NCBI GenBank assembly: GCA_031763025.1
Contig: JASSKH010000035.1
Location: 3,322,320-3,386,319, forward strand
DNA from: Macrocystis pyrifera
Taxonomy: Eukaryota > Sar > Phaeophyceae > Laminariales > Laminariaceae
Direction: 5' to 3'
DNA: 64,000 nucleotides
This document shows positions 45,332 to 57,797 of this stretch, in pieces; the stretch's first letter is position 1, and each line of letters begins with the position of its first letter. A program made the position numbers and the translations under genes. The notes beneath the pieces are model-generated. The model saw only the letters and a list, made by a program, of their open reading frames with translations. It was not told the DNA's origin and did no database searches.

Positions 45332-47627
45332 TTAGTTTGGAGGCGAGCGCACCTTTCCAACGACCGGGTACCCGGAGTAGTGCTTGTACTTCTCCACCCA
45401 TCCGTCCAGCGCATCGTTCTCCATCGCGTTCAGCTCAGTGAAACTGCTCCAATTGCGCGTGCAAGACAGGGTGACAACCAAAAAAAAAAGGCGACCAAAA
45501 CCAAAATGAGCGAAGACGCGCTGGCTGGAAGCACGAGACGAGGTAGGCGGCATACTGGAGGCGGGGGTGTACTCATGTCATGCATGGGGGTAGTCGTATG
45601 ATGACCATGTGACCATGGACCCTCGCATCTGAGGGGCGGGGGGAGGGGGGGTGTACTCATTTCATGCATGGCCGTAGGCGTACAACGATAGACCCTCACA
45701 TCCCTACAATGCCAGGACGGAGAGAGGGGTAAATATATATATACAATACCCGCGCGGTAATGTAGTTACCAGGCGTTTGGCTATATAATATATTTAGCCT
45801 GTGGACGGCCGCCCCGACCGATAGACCACCAGCGGCGAACGAATGCACCGACGTAAAGACGTGTGAGCTTCAACTATACGGAACACGCAGAGAGAGCCAC
45901 CAGGTATAGCAGCGGCAAGACAGTCCCCACGCCCCTACTCCTGGGGATCGTTCTATGCCTGCGAGAGCGGCAACATCTCTCCGTGCTGCCGGATGTTTCC
46001 TCAAGGGCGGCAATGAGTTTTTAGCCTAGAAATGAAAATGCGAAAATAAACTCGGGGCAGCAAGCTAAAACAACTCTCCCCCCAGACTGCAACCTAGCCA
46101 AAGGGCGATGATTATTGGCGCTTCCGATAGCGCCGAGCGATTGATAGGAGCGTCCGAACGAAAGGCGACATGCGTGTCGCCTCAGCGGGAGACATCGGTC
46201 GACTCCGGCCAGGCAGTTTCGCTGAGGAATACGCGCGTCATCGCGATGAAGGAGGTCGGTGCAGCAAAGACAACGAAAAAAAAAAACGACGACACCCCCC
46301 CAACCCCCCCCACTCCCACCACCTCTCTCTATTATATCCGTCCTTTTTCTTCTGACCGTCTCCTCCCGTCTCTCTTCCTGTCTCTCGTCTCTGTCTCTCC
46401 CCCCCCCCCCCCCTCTGCTTGCCCCCTCCACTTCCCTCCTCCTACCCGCCCTCCTTCCCTCTTTCTCTCGCAATCTCTCTGCCCCCTCTTATCTCTTCCT
46501 CCCCCCCCCCCCCCCCCCCCGGAGTGGTCACACCAGAAGTATAATCAATTCGTTGATGCTGTCATCCATATGCAAGAAAATCCGCCTCTAAAGCGGTTCT
46601 TAGTAGGATGCAGCTCACCCTTCATGCGACGCGCCCAACACCCCACGGCGCTTCGCGCTTGGTGCAAGCAATGCCTCCCTGGTCGGTGAAAACCGGACGT
46701 GCCCCGTCTCGGCATTGTAGGGATACGAGGGTCTATGGTCATACGACTACGGCCATGCATGATAATGAGTACACCCCCGCCCCCGCCCCCCCTCCACCCC
46801 CCCCGCTCCCCCTCCTTCCCCTCTCTCGTGCATACCGGTATGTTTACCACCTTTTATCGAGATCGGTCGGGTCGAGCGAGCCCGTGGCAAGGCTGTACGA
46901 CGCGTCGTGCCCAGCGAAGAGGTGGTATCCGCCATTCTTCTTGTAGTGCTCCGGCTTAGAGCTCACGTCAAAAATCTCGTCTCGCAACGCGATGTACGCC
47001 GGTGTCACATCGTCGCGCCCATCGAACTCCTGAATAGACACAACAACGTTCGTACCATAGATGAAACACACAAGCTAACGACCGGTTGACGAAAAATTAG
47101 CGAAGAGCTAGCGACCAGCAGCTAGACAAGCAGCTAGAGAAGAGCTAGCGACCAGGTATTCATAGCTACCTGGCAAGCAACACCTAACACCAACCTCAGT
47201 TTACGCATTTTATACTTGTAAAAATTCTCGCTTAGCGTATTTCTTGCATATTTAGTTTCCCTGGGTTTCTCCCTTAAGGAGCTGAAGCTGTTTTACGAGA
47301 GACCGATACTGACGGCCGGTGGGTGACCCACGACACCCGCCATTTCAGAGACACCAAAAAATAGAATAAACAACGCTCGCGCCGCTCGCTCATTACGCAC
47401 CGCTCGTTCATCAGACTTCAGAAGACCTCAACCATCGCATCGCATGCAGAACGCCTTCGCGGTGAAAACCGATTTTTGATACTTACAAGCAGCTGTTCCT
47501 TGGTGAAGTTCCTTGGAGGCTCGGGCGGATCTGGCTCAGGCTCCCCAAGGTCGACTGCGGGCGCTGGTTGGTACATGAGGTATATCAGCAGCAGCGCTCC
47601 GAGAGAGGTCATCACCAGCATCACCAT
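45332..47627 (-). CDS. MAPR-family cytochrome b5-like protein (PGRMC-like), copy 1
   Basis: Exons on the minus strand: 47627-47487, 47029-46851 (or to 46848), 45443-45332. The product is about 143 residues. It opens with a membrane anchor (MVMLVMTSLGALLLIYLMYQ), then an acidic/proline linker. The b5-like domain follows: NFTKEQLL joined to EFDGRDDVTPAYIAL, RDEIFDVSS, HYKKNGGYHLFAGHDASYSL, and the tail ENDALDGWVEKYKHYSGYPVVGKV. The tyrosines around HYKKNGGY match the heme-ligand region of PGRMC1. The family binds heme and supports cytochrome P450 or sterol metabolism at the ER, so an ER membrane location is likely. The donor of intron 2 is ambiguous (AAAAG/GTGGTA or GTG/GTAAAC); both keep the frame and differ by one codon. 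An upstream CAG acceptor leaves room for an earlier exon, so the start is provisional. Confidence 0.87.
45560..45722 (+). repeat. Two tandem G-tract dispersed elements
   Basis: Copies at about 45560-45630 and 45644-45722 each carry GTGTACTCAT(G/T)TCATGCATGG, a GTAG(T/G)CGTA core and ACCCTC(G/A)CATC. They lie in intron 2 of MAPR copy 1. Confidence 0.75.
46284..46520 (+). repeat. Polypyrimidine tract (C/T-rich) with C14 and C20 runs
   Basis: About 235 bp are almost entirely C and T on the plus strand, ending in C20 at 46501-46520. It lies in the intron of minus-strand MAPR copy 1, so the transcript would be polypurine. It could form triplex or H-DNA. Confidence 0.8.
46700..46790 (-). repeat. 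G-tract dispersed element, inverted copy
   Basis: It reads GGCATTGTAGGGATACGAGG, then CATACGACTACGGCCATGCA, then ATGAGTACACCCCCGCCCCC on the plus strand, the reverse complement of the 45644-45722 copy. Confidence 0.75.
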
Positions 47628-48040
47628 GCCGCTCGTCGACTCCTGTTGACGCCAGGCAGCGCCAGGGTACGGTTGGCATCAAATATCAGACCTCCGCCGC
47701 CGCCGCAGCAGCTTCACACACGCGAGAGGGGTACGGCAGCATCATAACACGTCATACCATCATACATATGATCCAACAACTGCAGCAATGGTGCTCCTAC
47801 GTGTTAGCACGAAACGTCGAACCAATGACGACATCTACATACGACACGACCGGTGATTATTTGCTCCAGGTAAAAGCGATCAAGAGAGCCAGAGATAGGC
47901 ATCGTTACCATACACACGATTTACAGCAGTAGTATTACTGTTGTAGTACATACCTGGTATCCAACAAGGAACCTATTATTAATAATAGAACCTGGCATAC
48001 TTGCAGTGGTCGAACCCACTGCTGTCTGCTGTCTGTGAAA

Positions 48041-48136
48041 TGCGAGATCCTCGTACGGACGCTATTTGCAGCTGCGAGATGCTCGTACAGAAGCTACATG
48101 CAGCTGCGAGATGCTCGTACAGACGCTACTTGCAGC
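48041..48136 (+). repeat. Three 32-bp tandem repeats
   Basis: Units at 48041-48072, 48073-48104 and 48105-48136 begin TGCGAGAT and end TGCAGC. They differ by only a few substitutions. Confidence 0.9.
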
Positions 48137-48305
48137 TATTAATATTAAATTAGTACCAGGTAAATCTGCGCGCGTTACTCGTACCGCTCTGATGCGCATC
48201 GCGCCAAGATCAAAACACATGACAAAGCACTATTAATAATTCATCGTCATACCTGGTGTGCAGATACCTAGAGCGCGCTGCTATACATTACCTGGTACAA
48301 CAGTA

Positions 48306-48413
48306 CTGGGGGGGGGACCACGGTAAATAGGAGCTACAGTAGACACAAAAACCTACATATTTACCTATTTTCAATGACAATATTTGGTCCTATTTACTAT
48401 GGTCCCCCGTAAT
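48306..48413. mobile_element. Short MITE, copy 2
   Basis: It is related to 9014-9119. The right end, ACTATGGTCCCCCGTAAT, and the interior ATATTTACC...CAATATTTGGTCCT are shared. The left end is altered by a G9 run and lacks the terminal TTACG. Confidence 0.8.
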
Positions 48414-51104
48414 GGTAAACTGCATCGTGCTATATACGACTCGTACTCGTACAGGTCTAATGTGCATCGGGCCAAGATCGGAAAACATTACAAAGCATAG
48501 ATCATCGTCACATGCAGATACCTATACCTGGTACATAAGTACCCTCGTGGGCCCATTGGCCACGGTGCCACGGTCACCTATTGGACAATTGGTGTATCGG
48601 GCGCTATTGGCGTATTGGCTACCGGTACTGGGTTCCTATTGGGCCCCTCTTTGGGATGATACCATACCATCTGTCGCAATGTCACAATAATGAATGTCGC
48701 AACAATCAATAAGAAATGGAAACCACTTTGGACTTGCTGCTTTTTCACTTGTTCACAGACATACCATAGTGCTGATGATTACACCAACTGTAAACATGGT
48801 ACCAGGTAGTAACTCCAGGCTTTTCTGGGGCATGCTACTGCTGCATCGCCACGGCCAAGGACGGAATAAGTAAGCATGCAGTGTAAGCCAGACCACAAGC
48901 CATCATATTTAGTATTTAGCAAGGTCTTGGGCACCATGCACCATGCAGCATCGAAACACAACGAGGGTAACAGGAGCATGATGGCGGAGGAAATGGAGAC
49001 CATTACACTCAAACAAACACTGGAAACACGAAATTTATTTTACAAATATACCTGTGGCACATCTGTGGAAGTATATTATCAATAGAAATCGCCATCAACA
49101 AGAGGCACGTTCCCATCCCGCGCATAGCCCTAGGCCATCACCACATAGGATCCCAAACAAATATCCTTCGAAGCACGCACCGGAAGCTGGAGCGCGTCCA
49201 TCAATGCCATCTTGGAGACTCTGGCCAGTGAAGGTAGTGCCGGTGCTGTGTGGACAGTTCGTCTGTGCAGCAGGGTGTGGGTGGAGAATTTGCTTTCGCG
49301 TCCCAGGGCCCCGAATCAAACATCCTTCCGCACGGTGCAATTTTTTAGTTCCGCCTGCGGACCGCGGGTCGGATCTACGTTTGTTCGTGGCCTTTTTAAA
49401 ATGTCATATCCTTGGATCATTACATCCTTACACCGCGAGAGGCGGATTCTGCCCACACGCACGCGTACGCGAAATCATGGCGTGTGGCTCGTGCGCAGTA
49501 CTCGCATATTTCATGTGATGGGTGGCCTCGCCACCGAACTTTTAAAGGCCCTCGGGCTGAACGTGACGAAGATCTACATTGCGTGAAAGTGAAAGTAGGG
49601 GGGCGAATCAGAACACGATCTTGAATACGTAACGTCGTCGAACAGGAGGACGGAGAGGGTAGTGATGATGTGCTCGTTCAGCATGTCGTTGTGCGTCGCG
49701 GGCGGTGCGAGTGAGATGCTACACGTGGTACTGGCGTCGATCATGCCGGACGGTGATGATCATCATCTTTCCGCTACCGTTACATAACATGCATGATTAC
49801 CGTATATTATACCTGGTAATAATTATGATCGAAGAAGCCCGATGTGCGAACCAAAGAGAAGAGAGAGCGGGTCTGGGTCTCGTCCGTGGTGTGACATATA
49901 TATATATATATTTTTTTAAGCGCTGTGGTTCATAATGCGTAGTGGGTTGTTGAGCAGTGAACAGAAGCGTGCTCAACTCCGTAGCAAGTACAGGTAACTC
50001 ATCGTCGACAGGTTCAGCTAATAATAGCAGCAATAGGTCTGTTGTAGCGAACCCTGCAGGGGCAAGTAGCTGCAGAAGGACATATGAACGTAAAAAACGA
50101 GATGGTTGCGGTCTCCGACACGTTGATAGGCATTCCCGCATTATAACTCAATCGAGACCCCAACATAGCGACCAAAAAAAGAAAACTTTAGAACCATATA
50201 CGATCAGCGAGAGGGCCCACAAGTACGGGTGGAGTCCTACCGCGCCCGTGCCGCACGACTCCCTGCTTTGTAGTTCGGACACCAACTCAGATTGCCCCCG
50301 AGTCATGCACAGGCCGACGCTGTGATCTTCACCTTTGGTCGTGAATTTTCCTCTTTAAAGCGCCGAGGGTTATGACTCCAAGCCATGATTCGTCATGACA
50401 ATTAGTGTTGTATCAGGTACGCATTCAGCAGAGACGTCGGACACCGACTGGCCAAACATGGAGGTATCAGGAGTGGGCATTTGTATCCACATGCACAACA
50501 CACCAGAGAAGCTGAGAGAGTCGGCGCCATCTGATTGATGGTGCGTGTAAATGCTGGGGCAATCAACTTCTGTCGCTGCAAGAAGTTAGGCATCCAGTCG
50601 TGTGCTAGTGCTCTATGTAGTATCGCGTGCCTGCTGTGTGCAAGAGGTGAATGACTCGACTCACACCGTCCAAGTCCTGTTCCACTATCGAAGCATTGTT
50701 AAGTGTGAGATGAACACCAGCTGAGGACATGCGAAACCGGGGCGATTGCCAAAGGCCATCCACAAATTGTGCAGCATGGGCCCCGAAGAAAATAAAGCGT
50801 TGCGTACTGTAGCACAACCGCCGCCTCTGGCATGGCATCCGACAAGCGTGTGTTGTCCGTGCCGCATGGGCGACAAAATAAAGAAGCAAAAGATGGTGTC
50901 ATGTCCCCCCTTCGTTAACAAGCACCGCTACCATTGCTTACAGCGGCGGCAGCAGCAGCAGTAGCGTACACAGAAAACCAACAGCGAACCAAAAACTTCG
51001 GGGTCCCTACTCCTCAAAGCCGGCTGCAGTGCTTATCGCAGCTGAAGAGCTACGCGCAACGGTCTTCCGTGCCATCCGCGATCAAGCCGAGTTGGCCGCA
51101 CTCC

Positions 51105-54100
51105 CTAGGAGACGACCTTGGCGGAAGCCTTGCGAGAGCTACGCCTCTTGGAGATCATGGAGCGGCGAGCCTCCTTCTGCTCCTTCTGGCGCTGGGCGTA
51201 CAGGCTGCGCGAGCAGGGTACGATTCCAGTCAGGAAACGGGAAAATGGGCAGAGCACGGAGAGAAAACACACATTAGACGCAAGATTGAAAAGCGTACAC
51301 GCATGTCATCCTTGCCCATGGGCGCTTTGTTCGAACACAGCATTGAATATCAACCTGAACATCACAGTCATGGGTCGATTGATGGACGAGATTTGAGAGT
51401 ACATATCTGTCATCCTGGTCAATGAGCGTCGTGTTCGAATAGTGCATTGGCAATACGATTGATACCGTGACAGAAGCGAAGAGAGGCACACACTCGCCAC
51501 CTGCAGCTACTTCAACGATGTCCCCCGTGAAAAAGAAAAGGTTCGCGGGTGATGGTATCCAAGGCTGTTGTCTTAGTCCATCCACTGAAAATCTTCACTG
51601 CTTACCACAACAAAACGTATCCTGCCCAATTTCCTCGTAGTTTTTACCATAAAAGTGGGTGCAGTTCCAAAATAATCAAACGAGACAACAAAAAAAAACT
51701 ATAACTCCGTGTGTAGACAAAAAAAGGTCAACGAAAACTTTACAAAAACACCAAAATAAAATATCCACGCACGCAGAACAGGCTGACGACGAAGCACAAC
51801 CGCCCATGACACAGCACACGAGGATGACGCACCTTGCGTACTCAGACGCATCACGCTGGCTTTTCGCCTGGCCCTTCTTCATGGCGGCAGCGCGCGCGCG
51901 CTTGCGCTGGAGGCGGATGGGGGTGATGAGGCGCTGGATGTTGGGGCGCTTGGTAACGGTCTTTCCGTTCTTCTCGAACTTGCGGGCGATCACGTACTTG
52001 CGCACGTCGTCCTCCTGCAGGGGCAGAGAGGTGGTGAGCAGCAATAGACGCGCGGGTGGGCACAGAGGGGGTGTTAGGAACAGTGGAATAAATAGTCGTC
52101 GGGCGTGTCAGCCCCCAAAGGGGTACACAACTGCCACAGTATCTGCAAGCGATTGCCTACATGGCATGTGTCGGCACGTATGCCATTTCCTTGCACACTA
52201 TATCCAAGCAGACTATATGAGATCAGACTATACGCCGCCGCCGACCTAGCGCGCGGACCCATATGCATCGTACACAACATGAACCCCCATACAACGTCAC
52301 TGCCTATCTGCCGTACTACGGTAGATAAAGGTTCATTTACCAATCAGAATTGCCGGAACAAAAAGAGCGTGCACTCGTGCGGCGCCCGATCAATGCTCAC
52401 CGACGACAGTATATTTTGATCTTAAGGGAAAGGCATGGCAAGTGCAAGTTTACATGTCCTTGCGCACAAGCTAAAGGTCTTTGTCTATTTCTCGCCGAAC
52501 GTTGGACGCCCTGGTCGGTCAAGTGGTACCAAGCTGTTCGCCGTCCAGTCGATGCCAAAGCGAGCTCGATAGTGTCACCCAAAAACGCATGGCACAGGTG
52601 ACAACGTTGCACGACAGATTTGTGAGACCAGTCTTTCAACTTCCACTTGACTAATGATATCGCTTGTCAACAAAAAGCACCGCAAACAGTCGCACCCCCA
52701 TCATCTAAACCGATCAGCCATTCCATACTCCACAACGCCAAAACAAGTATGTCAATTGTAAAAAAATCAACCAATCAGGCTCGCCCGTCCGGCACCAACC
52801 CCCACAACTATTCAGCCCCTCAAGCAACTGACTGATCGCCCTCCTTACCTTGCCGAGGTTGAAGAGCTTGCGGATGTTGTTCGCGCGCTTGGGGCCCAGG
52901 CGGCGGGGCACAGGGGCGTCTGTGAGTCCGGGGATGTCGTGCTCGCCCTTCTTGGTGACGACGAGGTTAAGCACGGCCAGGTCGGACGCCACGATGCACC
53001 CGCGCACCGACTTCCTCTTGCGCTCTCCGCGGCGGCGGGGGCGGTAGCAGGACACTCCCTTGTGCAGCAACAAGCGCACGCGGTTAGCGGAGAGCACCCC
53101 CTGCTTCATGGGGAAACCCTGCTTGTCGTTACCGCCGGAGATGCGGAACATCTGGAGGACAAGGGGGTATAAAAACGTTTGAGACGATTGTATGTGCGAG
53201 AAAATAATACCGTCTCGTCAAGGCGAGGGCTATAGCTTGTGACGTTGAGTTGCAAATAGAGCGAGAAATACGAGTTAAATATCGCGAGAACATTAGTACA
53301 TTAATTGCTGTGGGTCTTTGATTAGTATGATGGGATGGCATGTGACATGGACTAAATGAAGTCTACAGTAGCTTGGGAGACATAAAAAAGGCTCGCTGCA
53401 CCCGAACGAAAAAGAGCAGTATCATACCTACGAATCAACTACACGCAAGTTGTCGGGAGTCGATACACTTCCAGGTCCGCAGTACACGGGGACGGAAAAA
53501 CAGCACCAGGGGGGTTGTGCACGGCCGGCAACGACGGATACGTTGGCGCAAGGCTTGAACAGTCGACGACGACGTGGATAACACAATGGCGTCTGTCACG
53601 CCACGGAGATGACTGCCCGCATATACTCAAGCTCCGACACGAAGCGCACGACTTTTCTACTTTTCCAAAATAGAACAGTCTGCCCTGGACTCTTCCATAC
53701 GTGTCTTCTGAACCGCGTCGTGTCTAGGCGCAGATCCTTCAAAAAGATATCTAAAAAGTTCAGCAAACCTAACAAGACAAGAGTTGTGTTCAAGGCTACA
53801 ACAACGGAACACACAATCAGGCTGCCCCTGATTGGCATGGCCGGGAAAGAGTACAGGTAGAGCCGTCACACCGGAAGTTCAGCATAGGCCGGCGCATGTG
53901 CAAGTTTTCCATACTGCCAAGACAAGTGTCGCGTGTAACTTTTAGGCTACTTCCCCACACCCCGTGAGAGTCCCCTCTACATGAATTGGCAAAACCACCC
54001 AACCGACGTAAACCGCAAGCGTTATTACACCTGAGTACAGTTCATTTGGACAGTGTTTTTAGGACCTATTTAAAAGATACCCATCGGGGTACTGACGGTA

Positions 54101-57100
54101 CAGTTTTACACTATTAATAATACCAGTATGTCCGTCATACGATCTGCTTACGTAGTCACCGTTGATTCTCTACTGCCGGATGTGTGCGGCGATTTCCACC
54201 TCGGGGGACAGCAGTGTTTCGGGTTTACCTATTGATACGAAGGCGTGTTATATAATTGGGTTATTAATAGTATCGCAATCGAATGAGTATCATTCGTGTT
54301 ACTTGTTTCCAGGTCCGACTACGTCCTTTACAAAGATGTTTCTGCGAAGACGCCCAGTCGATGTTGCAGTACGCTGGGAATGCTAGGTCGTTCGGGTAGT
54401 TCAAAAAGCGGCCGACGTCGACATAGACAAGGCACGGTGTTCCGTCCGCCCTTTGGTAGAGGCTTTCGCGCCAGGGAGGTCATCGCATTGTTAACCGTAC
54501 CGAAGCCTACACGCAGCGAGCAGTCCAGCGCCTCCGTCAAACAATGTTTTTGCGAAGGCGCCCAGCCGATGGTAGTCGGCTGGGATTGCCAAGGTTGTCC
54601 GCGTAGTGCGTGCCGACTATCGACTACGCGGACGACCTTGGTCTTTCCAGTCTTTCCAGCGCACTCCCAAAATCGGCTGAGCGCCTCCGCAAGACATCTT
54701 TGTGAAGGACGCGCTGGACTCGTTGCCACGTGCAGTTTTGGGTATAGTTGACAACGCGACGACCTCCATGGCGCGACAGCCGAGACAGCAGGACGGAACA
54801 TCATGCTTTGTCTATGCCGGCGTTGGCCGCTTCTTCGCCGTTGACGTATGTTCCGACTTCTGCAGGGCAGTGCAAAGTTTCCTTGGTTTTGGTGTTGTCT
54901 GCTCAGCATGATACATATTCGCAAGATAGATGCCGTCATCCTGACCCGAAATAACGACGACACGCATCCTGGTACCCAGGAAGGGAACTGCAAATGTAGT
55001 AAATAGTTTGCGTGTTTCCCTTACTCCATCCGCGCGCGTCAAACCTTTTGTCTTTTTCTTTGCGGCACCTTGGCAGAAATACCCCGTCAATTTTACCATC
55101 GGTATGAAACGAGAGAAAGCACTTAGGGACGAAACAACCTCGCTTCGAAAAAAAACAAATACGACCACAACTAGAGCGTGTCTTCGTGCGTCATCTAAGC
55201 CATGGCGCAAACCGGCGACCAAAGACCATTTACACCGCAACATCCCCCGTTATCATGGAGATGGTGAAAGCTCTGGGGCTATCGATCCAGCAGGACGGGT
55301 CGGTATTAGACACGTCGTGCTTTGTTGCTGCCTGAAAAGGGCAGCGGGAGATGTTGTAGGCATTTGCGGCATCCTCAACGATGGACGACGCCCTCTTTCG
55401 TGTTTATAACGGAGACACGCTGTAATGGTATCTGAAAAAGCTACTCTGCGGAAGTGAAGTGGTGCTTGAGCACATAGTGAGATAAGACGAATTTCAAGTG
55501 GAATCCCTCAGATGATATTCACTACTCCGGGGGGGGAACGCCGATGTTGAAACAGCCGTGGGTCGAGGTAGGGTACAGTGTCTGTGAGGCTGACTTCGAG
55601 GAAGGCTGGTCTAATGGTGCTGTGGTGTTTCCACCACGGGTGGCAATACGCCGATATGGATAGCCGATAGCAAGAGCCAGTGGAGTCAAGGAAGCGGTGT
55701 TTGCACGTCATAGAGGGGTTACCGGAAAGCTATTAACCGCGGGATACAAATGTCTCGGAAAGGCTGCAAGAGCTACATAGTCACCTCGGCAGCCGACATT
55801 CACGTTCGACGTTTAATCACTTTCGCCTAACCCCTCTATGACGTGAAAACGCTCCTCCCCTCCAATATGCTATCCGTCGTCGGTGCATTGTCACCTGTTA
55901 TCCAAACACCTAGCACTTCGCACCCATAGCTGAGCACTACGGGCTGAAACAAGAATCGAACCAACACAAACCACCTTCACCAGCAACAATGGGTCAATCT
56001 TCCTCGAATGATGGAGATGTTATCCCCGGGCTTCACTCGGTGCGTCGGTGGTTCATGTGTGAATGGACTTCCGGTTCTCTCTCACTCCGTAGACTGCAGT
56101 TAGCCGCGCCCCGGAGGGGCGGGATTTCCTGTATATGCTATGGTGTTTGTATGTAGGGTTGTCGTCGGCATACGACGAACCGGTCAGCTAAGGCGTCGCC
56201 GTGGGCTGGTAGCTGATGAGGGACGGTGGACCGTGCCAAATGTTTTTATCAGTATCAATATCGTATATACATACAGTAGGTTATCGATACTTCGAGTCGA
56301 TATCGGGGCTTGATGATAGGGTATGCATGCTTTGGTGGCTGTCGTACACAGCTTTTCAAAATAGCGGCATGCAACTCGATGGAGCCTTCTGGACGTGCCG
56401 ATAGCAACCCATGCCGTATCGGAAGAAAGTGTGTATTCTTACGGCGCTATGGATGCATTCATACCCAGAATAACAAGCGAGTAACGACTGGAAATACTAT
56501 CACGCGCTTGTAGCTGCTGAACCCGAGGGTGCCTGGTACGCTGATGCACCAGGCATGGATAAGTGCTACTTGTACGTGAACCAAGTGAGGGTTTCGCCGC
56601 TATAAACAGCACTCACGTATCCGGCGAATTCATCCCCGAGAGCCTCGCCATCCACTTCCTGAGAGATGCGCTTGTCGTAAAGGGCACGGCTGGTGACCGG
56701 CCGAACCGAACCCACATAAACCGAAATGGCGAAGCGAAGAGAAGGGGAACCACGCGACGAGAGGCAGCGTGAGATTACGTCGACAAGAAACCAAATTGAC
56801 GTTTTTCAACTATGGGCTCTACTTGGTATATGTAACTTAATGGTACGATATTTAGATGACATGATACCCTCTCGTACCTAAGTAAAGCTCGGCGTAGTGA
56901 GTAAAGCTCGGCGTAAGCGTAGTGTACCGGGTACCATGATACGAATACTACAGCAGTACAAAAAGTGAAAAAAGTGCTTACAGCAGTACTGCTGTACAAG
57001 GAGGGGGTTGGGCCGCTGACCGCTCAATCATATATATACAGTCTTGGCGCAGCAAAGGTAGGACATTATGATACATCGGCTACTCGTCGCGCGTATGGAC

Positions 57101-57797
57101 CCTCCATTTCAACGTTTACGAATGATGCGATGCCCAGTCCCGAGTACAAAGCATGGTTCACCACTTGACGTACCACGTTCAGGAATACCTCGTGCGATAG
57201 GTTTCCACCGAATGTTGTACCAGGTACTCGTTTTTTGTACGTCGTGGCCAAGCAAGTACGCTCTGCTATGAACAAACAGTACGCGAAGACAGGAAAAACA
57301 CCAGCGATGGCACAGGATGCTCACACGTATACACAACTAGGAGCAAACATCGCCAGGAACACTTACAGCTTCTTCTCGTCATCGATCTCGATGAACATCT
57401 GCGAGCCCGTTGCGGGCGAAGCAATGTTGAGCTGTTGCCACCAGCACCATCACCATAAGGCAGGAGAAAATAGCACCACCGACGAGGAACAAGGGGGGCA
57501 GCACAAGCACAGGAAACAAAAGGGCAGAGGAAAGAACAGAATAAGCATCATCAAGCACACAGCTTCGTCGTGATCAACTCGCCATTGGGTGCCTCAGGTA
57601 ACGACGTGGCTGGAGTTCGCGCTGCCCAAGTTGAGCTCCATTGCGAGCTATCCTTGTTGGCCATTCCTCCCGGCGCGTAAGCACCCCTCTGCCGCCGCAA
57701 AAACAGACTGTCTCGACATTTCTCCCTCGACCAAGCATATCGAAGCATATCGCCAACACCAAAATCCACGAAACGCAACACTACCACGTGCCTTCAT
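51105..57797 (-). CDS. RPS6: 40S ribosomal protein S6
   Basis: Minus-strand exons: a tentative 57797-57792 (ATG AAG only), then 57431-57367, 56689-56617, 53151-52849, 52014-51833, 51204-51105. They total 729 nt, or 242 residues (human 249). The order is [109 protein letters not shown], and a basic C-terminus [15 protein letters not shown] with serines placed like the S6-kinase sites. RPS6 is a structural protein of the small ribosomal subunit. Exons 2-6 are firm, with all phases matching. Exon 1 is a candidate only: the two-codon MK exon and a GC donor (AAG/GCACGT) were chosen because the family starts MK and the acceptor before LNI is clear. The 3.5-kb intron 53152-56616 contains a large foldback. 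Confidence 0.95.
54400..54840. repeat. Imperfect 440-bp palindrome (foldback) in an RPS6 intron
   Basis: The left arm (for example AGACAAGGCACGGTGTTCCG at 54424-54443) pairs with the complement of the right arm (54793-54812). Further paired blocks sit at about 54470-54500 with 54748-54780, and 54522-54565 with 54678-54720. A tight inner hairpin has CGCGTAGT opposite ACTACGCG at about 54598-54632. By eye the arms agree at roughly three of four bases. Confidence 0.8.

Larger units (their letters stand above)
47628..51104. other. Spacer between MAPR copy 1 and RPS6
   Basis: No gene is recognised. It contains three 32-bp tandem units (48041-48136), a MITE (48306-48413) and a dense cluster of TACCWGGTA and ATTAATAAT words (47945-48810). 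An ORF at 49957-50325 has a segment related to 8636-8700. A (TA)n run lies at about 49896-49911. Confidence 0.55.

Noticed and set aside
48041-48136. CRISPR-like array
   Set aside because: The three 32-bp units are contiguous with no spacers, and the window is eukaryotic nuclear DNA.
54328-54993. Minus-strand 221-codon ORF in an RPS6 intron
   Set aside because: Its apparent internal protein repeats are explained by the DNA palindrome and the direct repeat in the same place.
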